Shown here: one piece after another, positions 21,456-34,060 of the stretch
How positions within the stretch are numbered: position 1 is the stretch's first letter
Layout of the letters: the number at the start of each line of letters is the position of its first letter
Source of the DNA: Alligator mississippiensis
Taxonomy: Eukaryota; Chordata; Crocodylia; Alligatoridae
NCBI RefSeq assembly: GCF_030867095.1
Contig: NC_081824.1
Coordinates: 252,155,956 to 252,219,955, forward strand
Direction: 5' to 3'
DNA length: 64,000 bases
Notes under the pieces: generated by a model
What the model saw: only the letters and a program-made list of their open reading frames with translations
The model's database searches: none
Told to the model about the DNA's origin: nothing
Program-made: the position numbers and the translations under genes

Positions 21456-22884
21456 GGGCTTGTCTACATGTTCATTAATGCACCTTTGCTACTTCACATT
21501 AAGTTTAGTACCTCTAATATGAGGCACTAGATCAGGGGCGGGCAATTATTTTGGGCGGAGGGTCACTTACCCAGGTTTGGCAAGCTGTCAAGAGCTGTAT
21601 GGGTAGCCCTGCCCCTTGACAGGTGCCCTGCCCCCTGGTCACCATCTTGGGACCAATGTCCCAGGGCCAGTGCCGGCAGGGCCCAGAGCGGGGCGCAGGC
21701 TGGCAGGGGTCTGTGGAGCCAGGCTGGGCTTCACCAACAGGGAGAGTGGGGAGCTGGCCCAGCTCCACAGATCCCCTGTTGGCCAGGACCCTGTACTCCT
21801 GCCACCTTACTCTGGGCCTCGCTGGTGCTGGCCCCAGGACACCAGTGTGGGCCCCATGCTTGCACTGGCTCCCGTGTCTGCTCAATCCCAATGCCCTCCT
21901 CAGCACTGCAATACAGGCGGGGGGCAGCACATTGGCAGAGCTGGTGCTGAGTGTATGGGAAAATCAGCCCCTCCCCTGCCCCGTGGCTGGCACTCCCTGC
22001 TGCAGCAGCAGCAGCAGCAAACACTGCCCAGTGTGGCAAGCAGCGGGGCTGCTTCCTTCCATACCGAGCAGCTGCTGCCACCATGGTGCAGCCCCGATGG
22101 GGGAGCCCAGAGCTGGTGCAGGGCCCAGGCTGGCAGCGGGGATGGGTTACAAGCTGGTGCTGAGTGCAGGGAAAAGCGGCCCCTCCCTTGCTCCATGGCT
22201 GGCACCCCGCACTACAGCCACTTGCAGCTCTCATAGGCCTGTCTGTGCCTGCTCAGGACAGCCCTGTGGTCTGTGAGTGGCTGCAGCAGGGACTGCTGGC
22301 CATGGGGCGGAGGAGGAGCTGCTTTTCCCAGCACTCAGCACCAGTTTGTTGCCTGCCCACGGTCCTCCCCTGCCCTTTCTCAGCCTCCTCCCCCCCCCCC
22401 CACTTTCTAACATGAGTTTCCCACACCAGTCCAGCCACGAGGAGCTACATAGTCCCAGGCCAGAAGCCCCTGCTACAAAGGAGCCTCTGGCTGGGGGGGC
22501 GGGGCCAGGAAGCCCTGCTGTTGCAGGAGCCAGCTGGGGCTTCCCCTGGGTCCTACTGCCCCTGTCTCCTGTCCTCTTTGACAGGAACCAAGGACAGATA
22601 AATATTAATTTTCTAAATATTTTTAGGGGCACCGCGGGCCAGATAGAATGGCCTAGTGGGTTGGATCTGGCCCATGGACTGTATTTTGCCCACCCCTGCA
22701 CTAGATAATGGCACAGTAACTGTGCTAATGCACAGTAGCAAAGGCAAATTTTTTTTTGTGATGCTTAATGTGCAATAGATTAATTCTATTGCACATAAGC
22801 ACATTAGCATGGTTTTTGCCATGATGTGCTAATGTGCAGTAGAATAGTCCACTGCACATTAAGGCAACTCATGTAGATGCACCC
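21456..22884. mobile_element. MITE-1 family copy 1, split by a hAT element
   Basis: Left terminus GGGCTTGTCTACATG and right terminus CATGTAGATGCACCC are near-complementary, flanked by the 3-bp direct repeat act (21453-21455 and 22885-22887). Without the nested hAT and its duplicated 8 bp the element is about 255 bp, AT-rich and non-coding. Recurring motifs include 'gcacagtaac', 'gtgctaatgc' and 'gcacatta'. It gives the pre-insertion host for the hAT at 21533-22698. Confidence 0.85.
21533..22698. mobile_element. hAT element (family G), 1166 bp, nested
   Basis: The ends CAGGGGCGGGCAA and TTTTGCCCACCCCTG form TIRs. The element is flanked by a perfect 8-bp duplication cactagat (21525-21532 and 22699-22706), diagnostic of hAT-type insertion. 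The termini match a second, 186-bp copy at 51045-51230. The extra ~0.9 kb is GC-rich and has no transposase. It carries three copies of a 'gctggtgctgagtg...ggaaaa' block, two direct (about 21940 and 22152) and one inverted (about 22305-22355), plus a short CAG run (about 22001-22018). Reading frames over it are composition artefacts. Confidence 0.92.
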
Positions 22885-22887
22885 ACT

Positions 22888-24849
22888 GATCCCATAACTT
22901 ACTCCTCTTTGCCTCAAGGATTCAGGGGTGTGAGGAGAATTCTGTATAGCATGGCACATTCCTCATCCCCACAAGACTACAAAGGGAGGAGAGTCCATTC
23001 TTTGGAGGTACTCTTCCAGACTTTTGCTCATCCCAGCTTGAGCTGAGCTGGGAGAGCTTGGCTGTCTGCGTGTGGGAATGTAGGAGCTGCAGGGTCCTAT
23101 CCTGTAAATATTTAGGTGGAAGAAGTAGAGCTGATTACTTGGAGACTGAAGTCCTCTATATGCTCTCAGAATAGGCATGAGTGGTAGGACAAGCTCCCCC
23201 TCTGCAAACTCCAATAGAAGCTAGGACTGCTGGAGTAACCAGACGAACCCAGGTAGCCTATCAAGGATCAGTCTCCGCATCCAGCAGGGGACCAAAGGAA
23301 GGCATGGGCAGCTGGAGGGGACCTCTGTCACTGAGGGTGGCTTTGGGTTGGAAGCTATGAGAGAGAGAGGAGCTGCATGTTGCAGAGTGAAAGGGGACCC
23401 TGAGGAGGGGACTGTAGCAGTAAGCCCAGAAGATGGAGAGGCAGAAAGTAGCCAGTGGCCATTGTCTTGAAAGCTGCTGCAAAAATAAACTGGGCTGGGA
23501 CTCACTGGAGAGGGACCTTGAATACATATTGCCTGCTGGGAAGGGAAGACCGTGTTATTAGGAAACAGAACAGGATATATGCCAAAAGACAGTGAAGTGA
23601 CATGTGGATGAAAGGCAGGGGCAATATATTGGACTCAGCAGCTACTTGGAGCATGGTACAAGTGGTGTGATCTCTCTAGTTCAATGGAGAGAGATGGAGG
23701 GTTAAAGAGAGGGAAGAGCCCCTGAGACCTGGCCTTAGAGAGGGCTGTTTCTAAGAAAGGATGGAGAGTCTTCAGAGCCCGAATGCCCCTTGAGGTTCCT
23801 GCAGAGATGGCCGACAAAGAGACCGATTGGAGAGCTTTTTGTGAGGGCAGATTTTGTGTGATGCTTTGCTGCTAGGGAATGGGCTGCACCCAACTACTTA
23901 TTTCAGATCTTGTTTAGTTTGTGTACTACGCCCATCAGTATTCTGTGGGGGCAGGCAATTATGGGATTAATGCTTTTATATAAACAAAAGGCAAGCTGAG
24001 AACTCCCCTGCCCTCAGAACTGGCTTTTACCACTCAAACAATGATGAGCGCCTCTTGCACTCCACCCGAAAGCTCAGCAAACCCTGACATGGCTGGACTC
24101 AAATGCCAAGTAACTGCAGCTGGAAGGAATATTTTTGGCAATGTTTTACTTGGCTAGAGCTGAAAGAGTTAATTGTCAAAGAGAATGGGACTCCCTTGTG
24201 CTCCATAGACTGGTGGTTAAGGCCTAGTTTAGGGAAAATGGAGATCCAGGTTCAAGTGCCGGCTGCTTCTGAATCAGTGATCTGGGATGAAAAAAACCCT
24301 TTGTTTTAGATTGGATAGAGCAGGGGTTTGAACCTGTTATAGACACACAGACTCTTTTCATGGATGGTTTGACACCTCTTCCTGAATGAAAAATCACATT
24401 TTTTTCTCAGCTAGGAAGCAAATATTTTGACACAATTCTGCTTTTGCAAAACTGTTGGAAAGGGTTTGGTTTTGTTCCAATGTGGAATGAAAACACATTT
24501 TGAAATCTGGGAAGCGCTGAGACACAGAATGGTGTCAGCACTAGACATACCCCTGAGAGCTGGGCCTCCTCCGCTTACAATATTCTGACCTCCAGCCCCC
24601 AAAAGCTCATGTATGGGGCTGTCAGCCAAGAAGTCCCATTTGGATGGTTCATAAAAAAAACAGTGACTTCTAAGGCAGGCAACATCCATACCCTATACAG
24701 TTTCACAGATCAGAACCATCTGTGAATTGTGCCCAGAAATAAACTGATAGTCAGCCTAGCCTATGGAGCACTGTTATGTGCTTAATTGTATTAAAAAGTT
24801 GCTATCATCTGTACTACTAGCACTTCCAAATGACCTTTAAGAGTAGCCA
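22888..24849. other. Intergenic, no gene seen
   Basis: No gene recognised. About 24190-24290 has a 'gactggtggttaaggcctag...caggttcaagtgcc' stretch reminiscent of a tRNA-derived SINE body with a B-box-like GGTTCAAGT, too weak to call. Confidence 0.4.
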
Positions 24850-24857
24850 GGCTCAAG

Positions 24858-27012
24858 CAGGGGCAGATCTAGGGGTGGAGGAGTTAGGGGTTCAGTCACA
24901 TGGCCCTTTAATTCCTGATCCACTGAAGGTTTCAAACAAACTGCCTGGCAGAGACAACTGCATTTCTATTCAGGTGGAGCTGAGGGAGTCAACTGACTTC
25001 ATGGCTCATTATTATCTACTTGATTTCTGCTAATCTTTTCACTCCATGGGTGTTAACAACACTTGATCTTTCTCTAATCAACCCAGGCTTTCTTTTACAA
25101 TTATTCTGTTATCTACTCCTGTAATGTTTCTCTGCAACCCCCAGCATGTCCAGTACAGGTGGAACGTAGGAGATTGTACTGGGTGGCTTGGTTCCTAGGA
25201 GGTTTCAAACCCACAACAAAGCGGGGCGGGGGGCGTGTGTGCTAAAAGCAGATTGATGTGTCCAGCAGTCAGAGGCAGGAGGAAGACGCAAATACCACAG
25301 TAATGTACCTCTTTGCCACATCTTTGTGACCAGCAGGTACAAGAGTCAAATGAACTCCACCAACTATATGGATATCAGTGCAGCGTCTTCTCTCATCAAG
25401 AAATAGCTTTTTGTTCTCTCCCCCACCATTGACCACATCACCAGGATTAACCAAAACTACCCTCTGGCAAAAGCAATGGGAGAAATTAAGCCATAAAGCT
25501 ACTGAATAGAGCCAGTGAGGAATTACCCCCAGGGAGGAGTTAGCATTTGGCTCCAGCTACAAATGGCACATGTGGTGGAGCCTGAACAGACTGAGAGTGG
25601 GTCTTGACAGATGCAACTTTCTCATTAAATCATGGGGTCTCTACACAACTGACCAATGTGTCTGTCAGAAGTAAACCATGGATCTCCTGAGATGCCCTGT
25701 AGCACCACAATGCACCCCACAAGATCTGGCAACTCCAACACCAGACGCAGTGACCTGTGCAGAATATTGGGAGCAAACCATATAGAAAGGTTGGATTGGA
25801 GGCACAACAAAGAAGAAGTTACAGCGGTGACCCTTTTCTGGGTTATTCATTGCAGTAGCAGCAGATGATAGAGGCTGTGGGAGGCTGTACCAGTGGTGCA
25901 ACTAGGATGGCATAAAGCCAGGCATGGCTGGATGAGAGTTGTTAGTCTCCCCAGGTAAGAATGCTGCCAGTGGCTGAAGTGAGTACTCCCTTGACCCCAG
26001 CTGTTTGTTCCCCAATGTTGAGGGTGGAGGGCAGAGGAGCTCTGGGCATGTTGTGAGGAAGAGGGGAGTAATGGGGAGCCCCACTTTCACCTGTCTCATG
26101 GTTGGGGTCTGTGAGAAGTGGGGGGAACTGTTTGGAAAGGGTTTCTGAGGGAAAGGGTCTCCCAGGTGCAGTGAGGGGCTGGATGGGATCATGGGCACCA
26201 AGCAGCTTTTGGGAGGCAGTAGCTTGTGGGGTAGTGGAGGGGCTGGGGCATTATGGAGGCAGGGAAGCTTGAGAAGCAGATGGGATTTGGGGCTGATGGG
26301 GTTGGTGGAAGATGTGGGGGTGAAATGGGTTGTGCGGGGGGTTGGGAACAAAAGCCATTGCTGATCGGGGGGCCCAGCTGGTGTGAGGCTCTGCAGTGAG
26401 GTTTCCATGCTCAGAGGGGCAAGGGAGGCCTCAGTGGAGTGTGAGGAACGTGGTAAGGGGTTGAAGGGGATGAGGCATGGTAGAGATGAGTCTATACAGG
26501 GTGCAGGATATTCATGGGGGAAGTGAAGGGTCAAGGTAGGATTCAGGGATGTGTGAGGGGGATGGCAGGGTCTAATGGGCTTGGGGCAAAATGGGGTTGG
26601 GCTGAGCTTGGGGGATATGTGGGATAATGGGGGACAGAGTAGAACCAGGGGGCATTTTAGATAACAGGGCCAATGCATTAAAGACAGCAAGGGGCACTTT
26701 GAGGCCACGGTGGAGGGTCTGAGGGACTCGTGTGGGGGTGCAGGGAGCAGTTCTGCCCATGGCCAGGCTGGGAGCTAACAGCTGTATCCCTTGTACAGGT
26801 GCCTGTCCCATCCTGGAGCTGGTAGTAAGCCCCCACAGACTCAGTTATATTTATTTGAGCTTGGATCATAAACTGAATAATATAACCCTAGGTCTGTAGC
26901 ATATTAGTAAAGTTTCTAGTTGCTTTTTAATTGGAGAAAAATATACAATATGTGGTGGGAAGATGCACCGCACCACCTGCACCCTCTTTTCCAAACCCTA
27001 GATCCACCCACA
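24858..27012. mobile_element. hAT-like element (family H), copy 1, ~2.2 kb
   Basis: Ends CAGGGGCAGATCTAGGG and CCCTAGATCCACCCACA are inverted-related. The flanks ggctcaag (24850-24857) and gtctcaag (27013-27020) agree at 7 of 8 positions, as expected for a decayed hAT duplication. The first ~290 bp and last ~150 bp match the shorter relative at 51294-52059, while the middle is unique to this copy. An 807-bp Pro/Ser/His-rich minus-strand frame (25902-26708) sits in G-rich sequence and resembles no known protein. Short minus-strand frames at 25269-25454 and 25625-25810 could be decayed transposase, but I cannot identify one. Confidence 0.7.
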
Positions 27013-27419
27013 GTCTCAAGTAGGGAACTTTGTAATAATCCAAATTAGTGATGTTAAAAGCCTAGAGAACTCTGGTTAGGTCAGCCTGTGAAGCTCTGTC
27101 ATCAGCCTCCTAACTGAATAACATAGGAAGAAACATTGTTGGCTGACCATTATTCCAGGATCATCTGAGAACAAAATGGCTGAATTATATTGGGTGATTC
27201 AAGAATTCAGATCAGTTGATCGAAGTAGTGGTCCTTATGGACCTTAAAATCCATGACTGTTAACCTCCTGAATGACATGTGGGCAAAAAGAACAGACATA
27301 AATAGCACCAATATTTTAGATGCTTCCACTGAGCTACCAGTCTTGCTTCTCTCTTGCATGTCTTGAGCCTCAGCTTTCTCACTGTCCTGGTGCTGGGCAA
27401 GGAAAGGCATCGCTCCAGG

Positions 27420-27566
27420 CAGAGATGATCCTAGTAGGGTGCAGGGCCTAGGGCAAATCAATCTGTGTGGGGCCCAGACATGAAGAAGGCAGCGATGGGA
27501 GCCTGGGGGTGGTAAGCGAGGGGACCAGGTGGTTTCCCTGATTCACACCCCCTAGGGATGGCCCTG
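27420..27566. mobile_element. Small hAT element, 147 bp
   Basis: The termini CAGAGATGATCCTAG and CTAGGGATGGCCCTG are inverted-related, and the flanking 8 bp are identical: gctccagg at 27412-27419 and 27567-27574. The interior is GC-rich and non-coding, too small to be autonomous. Confidence 0.88.
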
Positions 27567-27574
27567 GCTCCAGG

Positions 27575-29150
27575 TTTTGGTGAGAAAGCGAGACATTGAG
27601 TTCATGTCCCCACTGATGTCACTTCAGCTCAAACAACATCACTATCTCTGCCAGCAGCTTCCTACGCACTTTGAAAATGGGGAGTGGCCAACTAGACTTC
27701 CAAGCTTGGCAAAACAATTGCCCCCTACCACTATTTGCACTCATCTCCAAGAAACAGAAAGAGCAGAGTCACTCCAAGGTAACTCCAAGCAAGGTAGCAC
27801 CATCTCATGACCATGGTGTCAAAGGTTGCTGACTCTTAAAAAGAACCCAGCTTGTAACCTATCTCAGTTAAAAGCTAAAAAACCATGTTATCCAGTACTA
27901 TGAAATAATAATCAAACAACAGGACTTCAAAAGCCATCAAGAACCATTAAATGGCAAAGCTGCAATGGGGATTCAGAATCCAGGGCACTGAGGTGGGCCA
28001 GGCATTGGAAAGGTCAATGAGCAAGAGCCAGATAATTTGTTCCACAGCATGCAGTGAGGTGGTAAGGTGTGAGTGTGGCCATCAGGGGCCCACCAGGATG
28101 TTGTTTTATCACCCTGGGAACTATACTCAGTTCTGCTAAACTCATTTCACAAAACTTGCAGATGGTAGCTTTTGTCAAGACAACAGACCGGAGTTGGATT
28201 TGAACTGATAAAGGCTTAGAAGAGCACGGGGTTTAAAACCTGGAGTTGACATTTCTTCGAGGAAGGTTCATGACAGATGACAACACCAAAGAATGAAAGA
28301 ACCCAGTGTGACTTTCTCTGATTACAGTTTGGCCAGTAGAAAAAAAAAATCAATTTTCACTTGCATGCTTAGGAAATACTGATCTGGATTCATGGAGAGA
28401 CACTAAAGATGGAATCACAGGACGCCATTTTTGCAGCACCACTTGTCAAAGTAAAGCCACTCATCAGTGCTTTCACTCCCACCACATGTTGAAAAGGCAG
28501 CTTTCTAGAATGGCTTAGAACATTCATCCTCTTTTATAGCATACGCCATTCAAGTTGAGGGCATATGCTGCTCATTGAAATAAATGGAGCTTGTCACTCT
28601 TGGACTTGTTCCTTGAAAAATAAATGGTCAATCAAATTAGAACACTGAGCCATGAAAATCCTTGTTCTTTCTAAAAATCTGCAGGGGACATATTTCAGTT
28701 GCTTTGGTTGTGGTTTTCATGGAAAGAGGGGTGACCTTTTTTGCCAGCCATGCAGATCTTTAATAAGCCAGAAACAGTGAGGTGTTTTTTAACAGTTCTT
28801 TCTGTGGTTTTGAATTGCTGGCAGAAGAAACCTGAAACTGCAGAAAGCAATCAAAGAATAAACTGGTGGGAGGCAAATTTTGGTTTCTAAGTTTCATGTG
28901 GCTCCCAGGAAGTTTAAATGTAGTCCCTGAAAGTCATTTAAGGATGAAATTATCACTTGAGCTAGGGAGATGTGCTGGGGGCTGACATCTCATAAAATGT
29001 TGTGCCTTGCACCTCTTGGTCATGTCTAGATTTTGGTTTGCAGTGAAAAGCTTGGGCACCATTGGAATAAATCTTCCTGAGCCAAAAAAGTTAGAACTAA
29101 GCATCACAGTCCCAGTCCAGCAGGCTCTGTGAAGTGCCAGGGCAACACCA
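27575..29150. other. Intergenic, no gene seen
   Basis: No gene recognised. About 28740-28900 is non-repetitive, AT-rich and slightly enhancer-like, with no firm support. Confidence 0.4.
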
Positions 29151-29265
29151 TCATAACATTAATGGTACTTAGCACTTACAGTGCACTTTACATTGACAAA
29201 CAACAATTAATTAATCTATACAACAGTCCTGGAGGTAACGTACCCTGGGAGACAGGTGATGATGA

Positions 29266-29725
29266 TGATGATTCATAGCTTCTAAAGCCAGAAGGGACCA
29301 TAGTGTTCATCTTGTTTGCCCTCCTTCATAACACAGGCCAGAGAATGTCCCTGAATTAATTCCTGCTTGAATTACAGCATGTCTTTGAGAAAAAAAAAGC
29401 GTGCCTACCTTGAGTTAAAACTTGCCAGTGATGGAGAATCTACCACAATCCTTGGTAAATTGCTCCCATGGTTAACTACCTTCACCTTTAAAAATTATGT
29501 GCCTTATTTCTAGTCCATATTTATCTAGGTAAAGTTTCCAGACACTGGGTCTTGTCATATCTTTGTCTGCTAGACTGAAGAGCATTCTCTTATCAAATTT
29601 CTCATCTCCAGGCAGGTATTTATAGATTGTAACCAAGCCATCCATCAGACTTTTCTTTGCTAAACCAAGCAGCTAGAGCTCCTTGAGTCACTAAGAGTCT
29701 TGTTTTTCAGGCTGATTGTGGTCCT
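29266..29725 (-). mobile_element. CR1 LINE 3' fragment (old)
   Basis: The plus strand opens with 'attcatagcttctaaagccagaagggaccatagtgttcatct', the reverse complement of the conserved CR1 3' end. It continues through the usual 3'-UTR and reverse-transcriptase tail ('tctgctagactgaagagcattct', 'tttgctaaaccaagcagctagagctcctt'). The reading frame is destroyed. It is a more diverged, turtle/crocodile-type CR1 than the copy at 48.6 kb. A weak MIR/L2-like patch (29155-29255) and (GAT)n precede it. Confidence 0.8.
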
Positions 29726-32690
29726 GGTTTCAAGCTGGTCTGCTCCAACCATGGCATAGGTGATTTTCCAACCCTCCAATCTGTAATTGTAATCTGAAAA
29801 TGAGCCTCACAGTATACCTACCTTGATAGGTGGCCATGAAGTCCTGATAGGACCTGGATACTATTGGGATAAGTATAGAAGAAATCCATAAAATGGGGCA
29901 AATGTAAAAAAAGTATCTGTAAATATGTTTGTAAACACAGCCAGATCCTTTTCTGCTCACTGTGGGGTCTTTAGTTCCTCAGTCACTGGTTGTGTAGTGG
30001 AGCTATGGCTGCAAAGGTGTTAGGGATTCTTGCTGTGACTCCAGAGTTGTGAGTCCAGGCCTTTCTCTGGAGTCATGCTGAAGTTAGGCCCCAAGTGAGC
30101 CAGTTGTAATGGCCCACTTGAGCCAGGTGTGATATGAGGCCTGACATTTCCTGGCTGTAGAAGCTCGTGTGCCTTAGCTATGCCAGCCTGATGGGCTTGA
30201 ATGGGTAGGCCAGTGACTTGGTTTGGTTAAGTGATACCTAAGAAAGATAGGTATTGCTCACAGCGTCACTGAGTGCAGGTAGAGAAAAAACACAGATAAC
30301 TTGTAAAATATTGCTGTACTGGAAAAGAGAGACAGTTAATGATCTAACATGGCCAAAAAACCTCTCCAAACCTGTAGGCAGAGGCCTGGCACCTTCAGTG
30401 CAACTAATCAGAGCAAACCAATATGGGCTTGGGAGTGCACCCTTTGCAAAGAGGACTGCATATACACACATCTTTATTCAATTGTTTCCTGTTTGCTGCA
30501 GGAAGTTGCACAGAACTGGCAAGAAAGAGTTAATGCAATAAGCTGGAAATGGGTGAGCATAACCTTTGCAAAGAGCAATGGCTTCTAGCAAAGAGTTCAT
30601 ATAAGCAGGATGAATGACTAGCACATGGCTTTCGAATTAAGCATGGCAAAAAATGTAGAAGCCTTTACATTTTGATTCATGAACTTGGCAAATGGATTAG
30701 CATGAACTGGTATATAGGGCACCCTAGCACTCAAGTCTAGGGGCCTGGTGACTATGCAGTTAAATGGGCCAGACATGATCTGTCTTTGTAATGAGGTGCA
30801 TGCATGTACACACGCATGCAATTATGTGGTGTCAGGGTGACAAAAAGCAACCTGAGTGTAAAAGTCTTCTCAGCAGGCAATACATCTGTCTCCTGTCTTT
30901 CACATCCCCACAGCCAGAATGGAGCATGCTATTTTTAAACCTGAGGTCTGTGGCCGCCACCAAATGGAGATTTCTATTCTATGCAAAGGAACGATTCGAA
31001 ACTTTCTGCCATTCCATGAGCCGCCACCTCCCCTTCTATCACTGCCAGTCCCTGAAACATTTCCTTCCCTACTTTAGCCTCCCTCAAATAAATCCTCTTG
31101 AAAAGCCCTTGCTTTTGTTTATAAAGCTGAGGTCAACTGATCAGAGAACAGAAACCAAGCCACATAGCTTAGGCATTGCTAGGACACCAGGGCTCCACCC
31201 TGTTCACTGCCCCTCTCCTACAGAGGAGTCGTGGGTACATGCAAGAAGCTACCGTGGAGGAAGCAATGATGCAGTGACTGGTTGCGCAGCATGGAATGGC
31301 AACGTTGGCTAACCACGTCTGACAGGGAATTCATGGGTAAGAATGCATTCGCACAAACAATGCAATGAACCTTGAATGATAAAGGCCATGTCCAACGATA
31401 CTTCCTAGGAAAAAAAATAGACCGAGGTGACAAGGTACCCCATTTGTTCTAGATAATTCAGCCAGCTGCAATAAATGGACAGATGGATAATGCAAGGGGA
31501 GAGTCCTGGTTGCCATCTTCTGCCCCAAGCCTGGTAACATTTTTGGTTTGCTCCCTGGATCTGCATTCAGCAGGACACACTGCCTGACAGGGGGAGTGGG
31601 ATACAGAGAGCATGTTGGGAGAATGGTGAGTCAGGAGAAAACCGAGGACTGGATTATCCACAGCAAATGTACACCTTAGTAAGGGGCAGCCACATATGGA
31701 GCTCCCCCAAGCTGTCAGACCACAACAGGTGCTATTATAGTACCTGGCCACTAGGTGGCACAGGATCTAGTAGTCTGCTTTGAGCAAAAGGACACCCTTG
31801 AATGTAGCAGAACAAATTGTTCTGCTATGTAGTAACTGCCCCCTATAGTAACGTGGCTATGCATTCTTCAGTGGATAAATTTAACCTGGATTTAAGTAGT
31901 TTACAACACTTTGGGGTGCTGCATCATCTGTCTGCTCCACTTTTACCACGTAGTAAAGTCAATTTACTGCACAAGCACAATTAACATGTCTTCACCCTCA
32001 GAGTCTGGCAACCTTCTTGACCTCAACTTTACTACCTGTACAATGGGGCTGCTACCAGCCTGCAAAACAGGAGTGGTTGTGAGGCTAGATAGCTCCATGG
32101 GTGACTGTGTGCCTTCGAAGGGCAAGCCAGTGTTAATTATTGCTGTTCTTCATTATATTACTGCAAAGAAGATTCTAATTCTCCTTCCCCCAGTGCTCCC
32201 TCACTTGCTGTTAGTTCCTTCTTTGCTCCCTGTGATCTACTTGCAAACAGGAGGCTAAAACTAATTGCTCGATTAATAATTTAAGAGAGCGGAGTGGGTT
32301 TTGCTAGAGTGTGGAGCGGGCAGGGAGCTGACTGACCAATTTATTTCCGCTTGTTTAGGTGTGACCACATGTAGTAGGCTTTGTTCTGCCTCATATATAT
32401 GGTTGATTATGATGCATGGAGATAAATTGCTGTACACCCCTTGCCCTTACTTAAGGCTGTATGTTTCATGGAGGGCAAATGTCTCATAAACATAATGAGG
32501 GCCTTGATGCTCCTTCACTCACTCTGCAGCATGTCAAAGAAGAACAAAGGAGAGTCCACTCCATCCCTCCACCCAGAAACCCTCCTACTCTGGTGACTTC
32601 CTCATTAGATGGTGTGTTAGCTTGTTGCTGGTCTGGAGCAGTTAGTCTGTCTGTTCCCTTCCAGAAAGCTGTTTGTACCTCCAGAATTAC
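29726..32690. other. Intergenic, no gene seen
   Basis: No gene recognised. About 31995-32120 has a MIR-like 'acctcaactttactacctgtacaatggggctgctacc' stretch. The remainder is unassigned. Confidence 0.4.
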
Positions 32691-32699
32691 TTCTTTTAG

Positions 32700-33125
32700 C
32701 TCACTTCTGTCTCAGACTAACCCCCTCTGCCTGAAATTTCACTCCCTTCAGAAACAAGTTGATGCCATGGCCTTGCCTCCATCTCAGCAGAAACCTCCAT
32801 CCAGGCCTTAATCTTCTCCTGCCTTGACTATGGAAGCTTTGTCTTCCTTAGCCACTGAAATCCTGCTCCCCCTTTCCCCCCAGCTGTCATGCTTCCAGCG
32901 TATGCAGAGTGCAGCATCCTCTGTCTTCTCCACTGCCTGCCCATTTGGGCCATGATCCAATACAGAATTGTCCTCCTGGTTTCCAAAATCATCCTTGGAC
33001 TTACTCTAGTCAATCTCATAAACCATCTCTCTTTCTGCTCTTGAAAATACAGCACCAGCCTCTTTTCTGCCCCTGCAAGTAATCTTCAAAACCACTGCCA
33101 GCTCTTCTGCCCACCCCTCACCCTA
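32700..33125 (+). mobile_element. L2-like LINE reverse-transcriptase remnant
   Basis: Conceptual plus-strand translation, with stops, gives fragments such as FSCLDYGS, IQYRIVLLVSKIILG and LVNLINHL in the right order and spacing. These correspond to the L2/CR1-clade motifs LDYCNSL, YRIxFKILLL and PxYLxDLL. This is an old truncated LINE and not a host gene. Confidence 0.6.
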
Positions 33126-33193
33126 CTAGAGCTTCCCAACATCTCTGTCAACTTTCCATCTCATTTGACATCTTAGCTATGAAGATCTATTCT

Positions 33194-33253
33194 TCTTCAT
33201 GCCCAATACCCCTTATTCATGCCCATACCCCTATTCTTCATGCCCATACCCTC
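33194..33253 (+). repeat. Three-unit tandem repeat, ~18-22 bp
   Basis: Three successive units of 'attcttcatgcccataccc' type, differing by small indels. Confidence 0.85.
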
Positions 33254-34057
33254 TCCTTCCACCTGCAGACTGTTATTTATTATGGACCATAATGAAATAA
33301 TCCAAGGCTTCTTAAGTTTTTCAGGGTGGACAGTTTCCCCAGTTTTTAAGCAAAAAGAAGAAAATATGCAACTACTTTGCCCATGCTATACAAGTAAGAG
33401 TTATACGTGTAGCCATAACAACAATGAACAGCCTATATAATTTAGTTGTGTGGGTGTTTCAAGAGGTTCTTGACCTTGAAAGGGAGGGAGGTGGGGGACA
33501 TGAGGAATGGGAAAGTGAAATGCTCTTTGATTTAGATTGTAGTAAAATTTCCAATCTCTCGCAATCTCCCTGATTGCCTTTCATGGTAGTTCTGTGCGTC
33601 CTGACCCACCTGTTGAGAAACACTGAATGAAATAATTCAGTGTAACAACAATACTGACTCATACCTGGCACTTTCTATCCCTAGATATCAAAGCCTCTTT
33701 AAAAGGTGAATAAGTATCATTAGCCTCCATTTACTGATGGGGAGAATGAACAGGAGACAGTTTAACTGAGCACAGAGCAGTGGGGTAGAGCTGAGAAGGG
33801 AATATGACCCTATTCTTCCCATCCATCTCCATCATGGCTCAGATCATAGGAGTGAGTCACATCTCACAGGGGCAGAGTCATCGTTCACCATCTTTCATAA
33901 TACAGGTGCGGAGATACAGCTGTGGGCTGGCAATGCTATATTAAATCAAGCAGGGTTCTGCAGCTGTGCAGCCACCCATTGGATCCTGTGGCTGGGTAAG
34001 CTCGTGTAAGGTGTGCTGTAGGGCAGTCTGGAGTGACTACATCTACTTCTCAACCTC
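33254..34057. other. Intergenic, no gene seen
   Basis: No gene recognised. About 33665-33810 resembles a MIR SINE in reverse ('tttactgatggggagaatg...'). Confidence 0.4.
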
Positions 34058-34060
34058 TCT

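Noticed and set aside
21616-22701. Several 150-217-codon frames in the long hAT
   Set aside because: GC-rich non-autonomous interior, frames open on both strands, no hAT transposase motif.
24190-24290. Possible tRNA-derived SINE or tRNA
   Set aside because: Only a B-box-like patch; no cloverleaf and no A box at the right distance.
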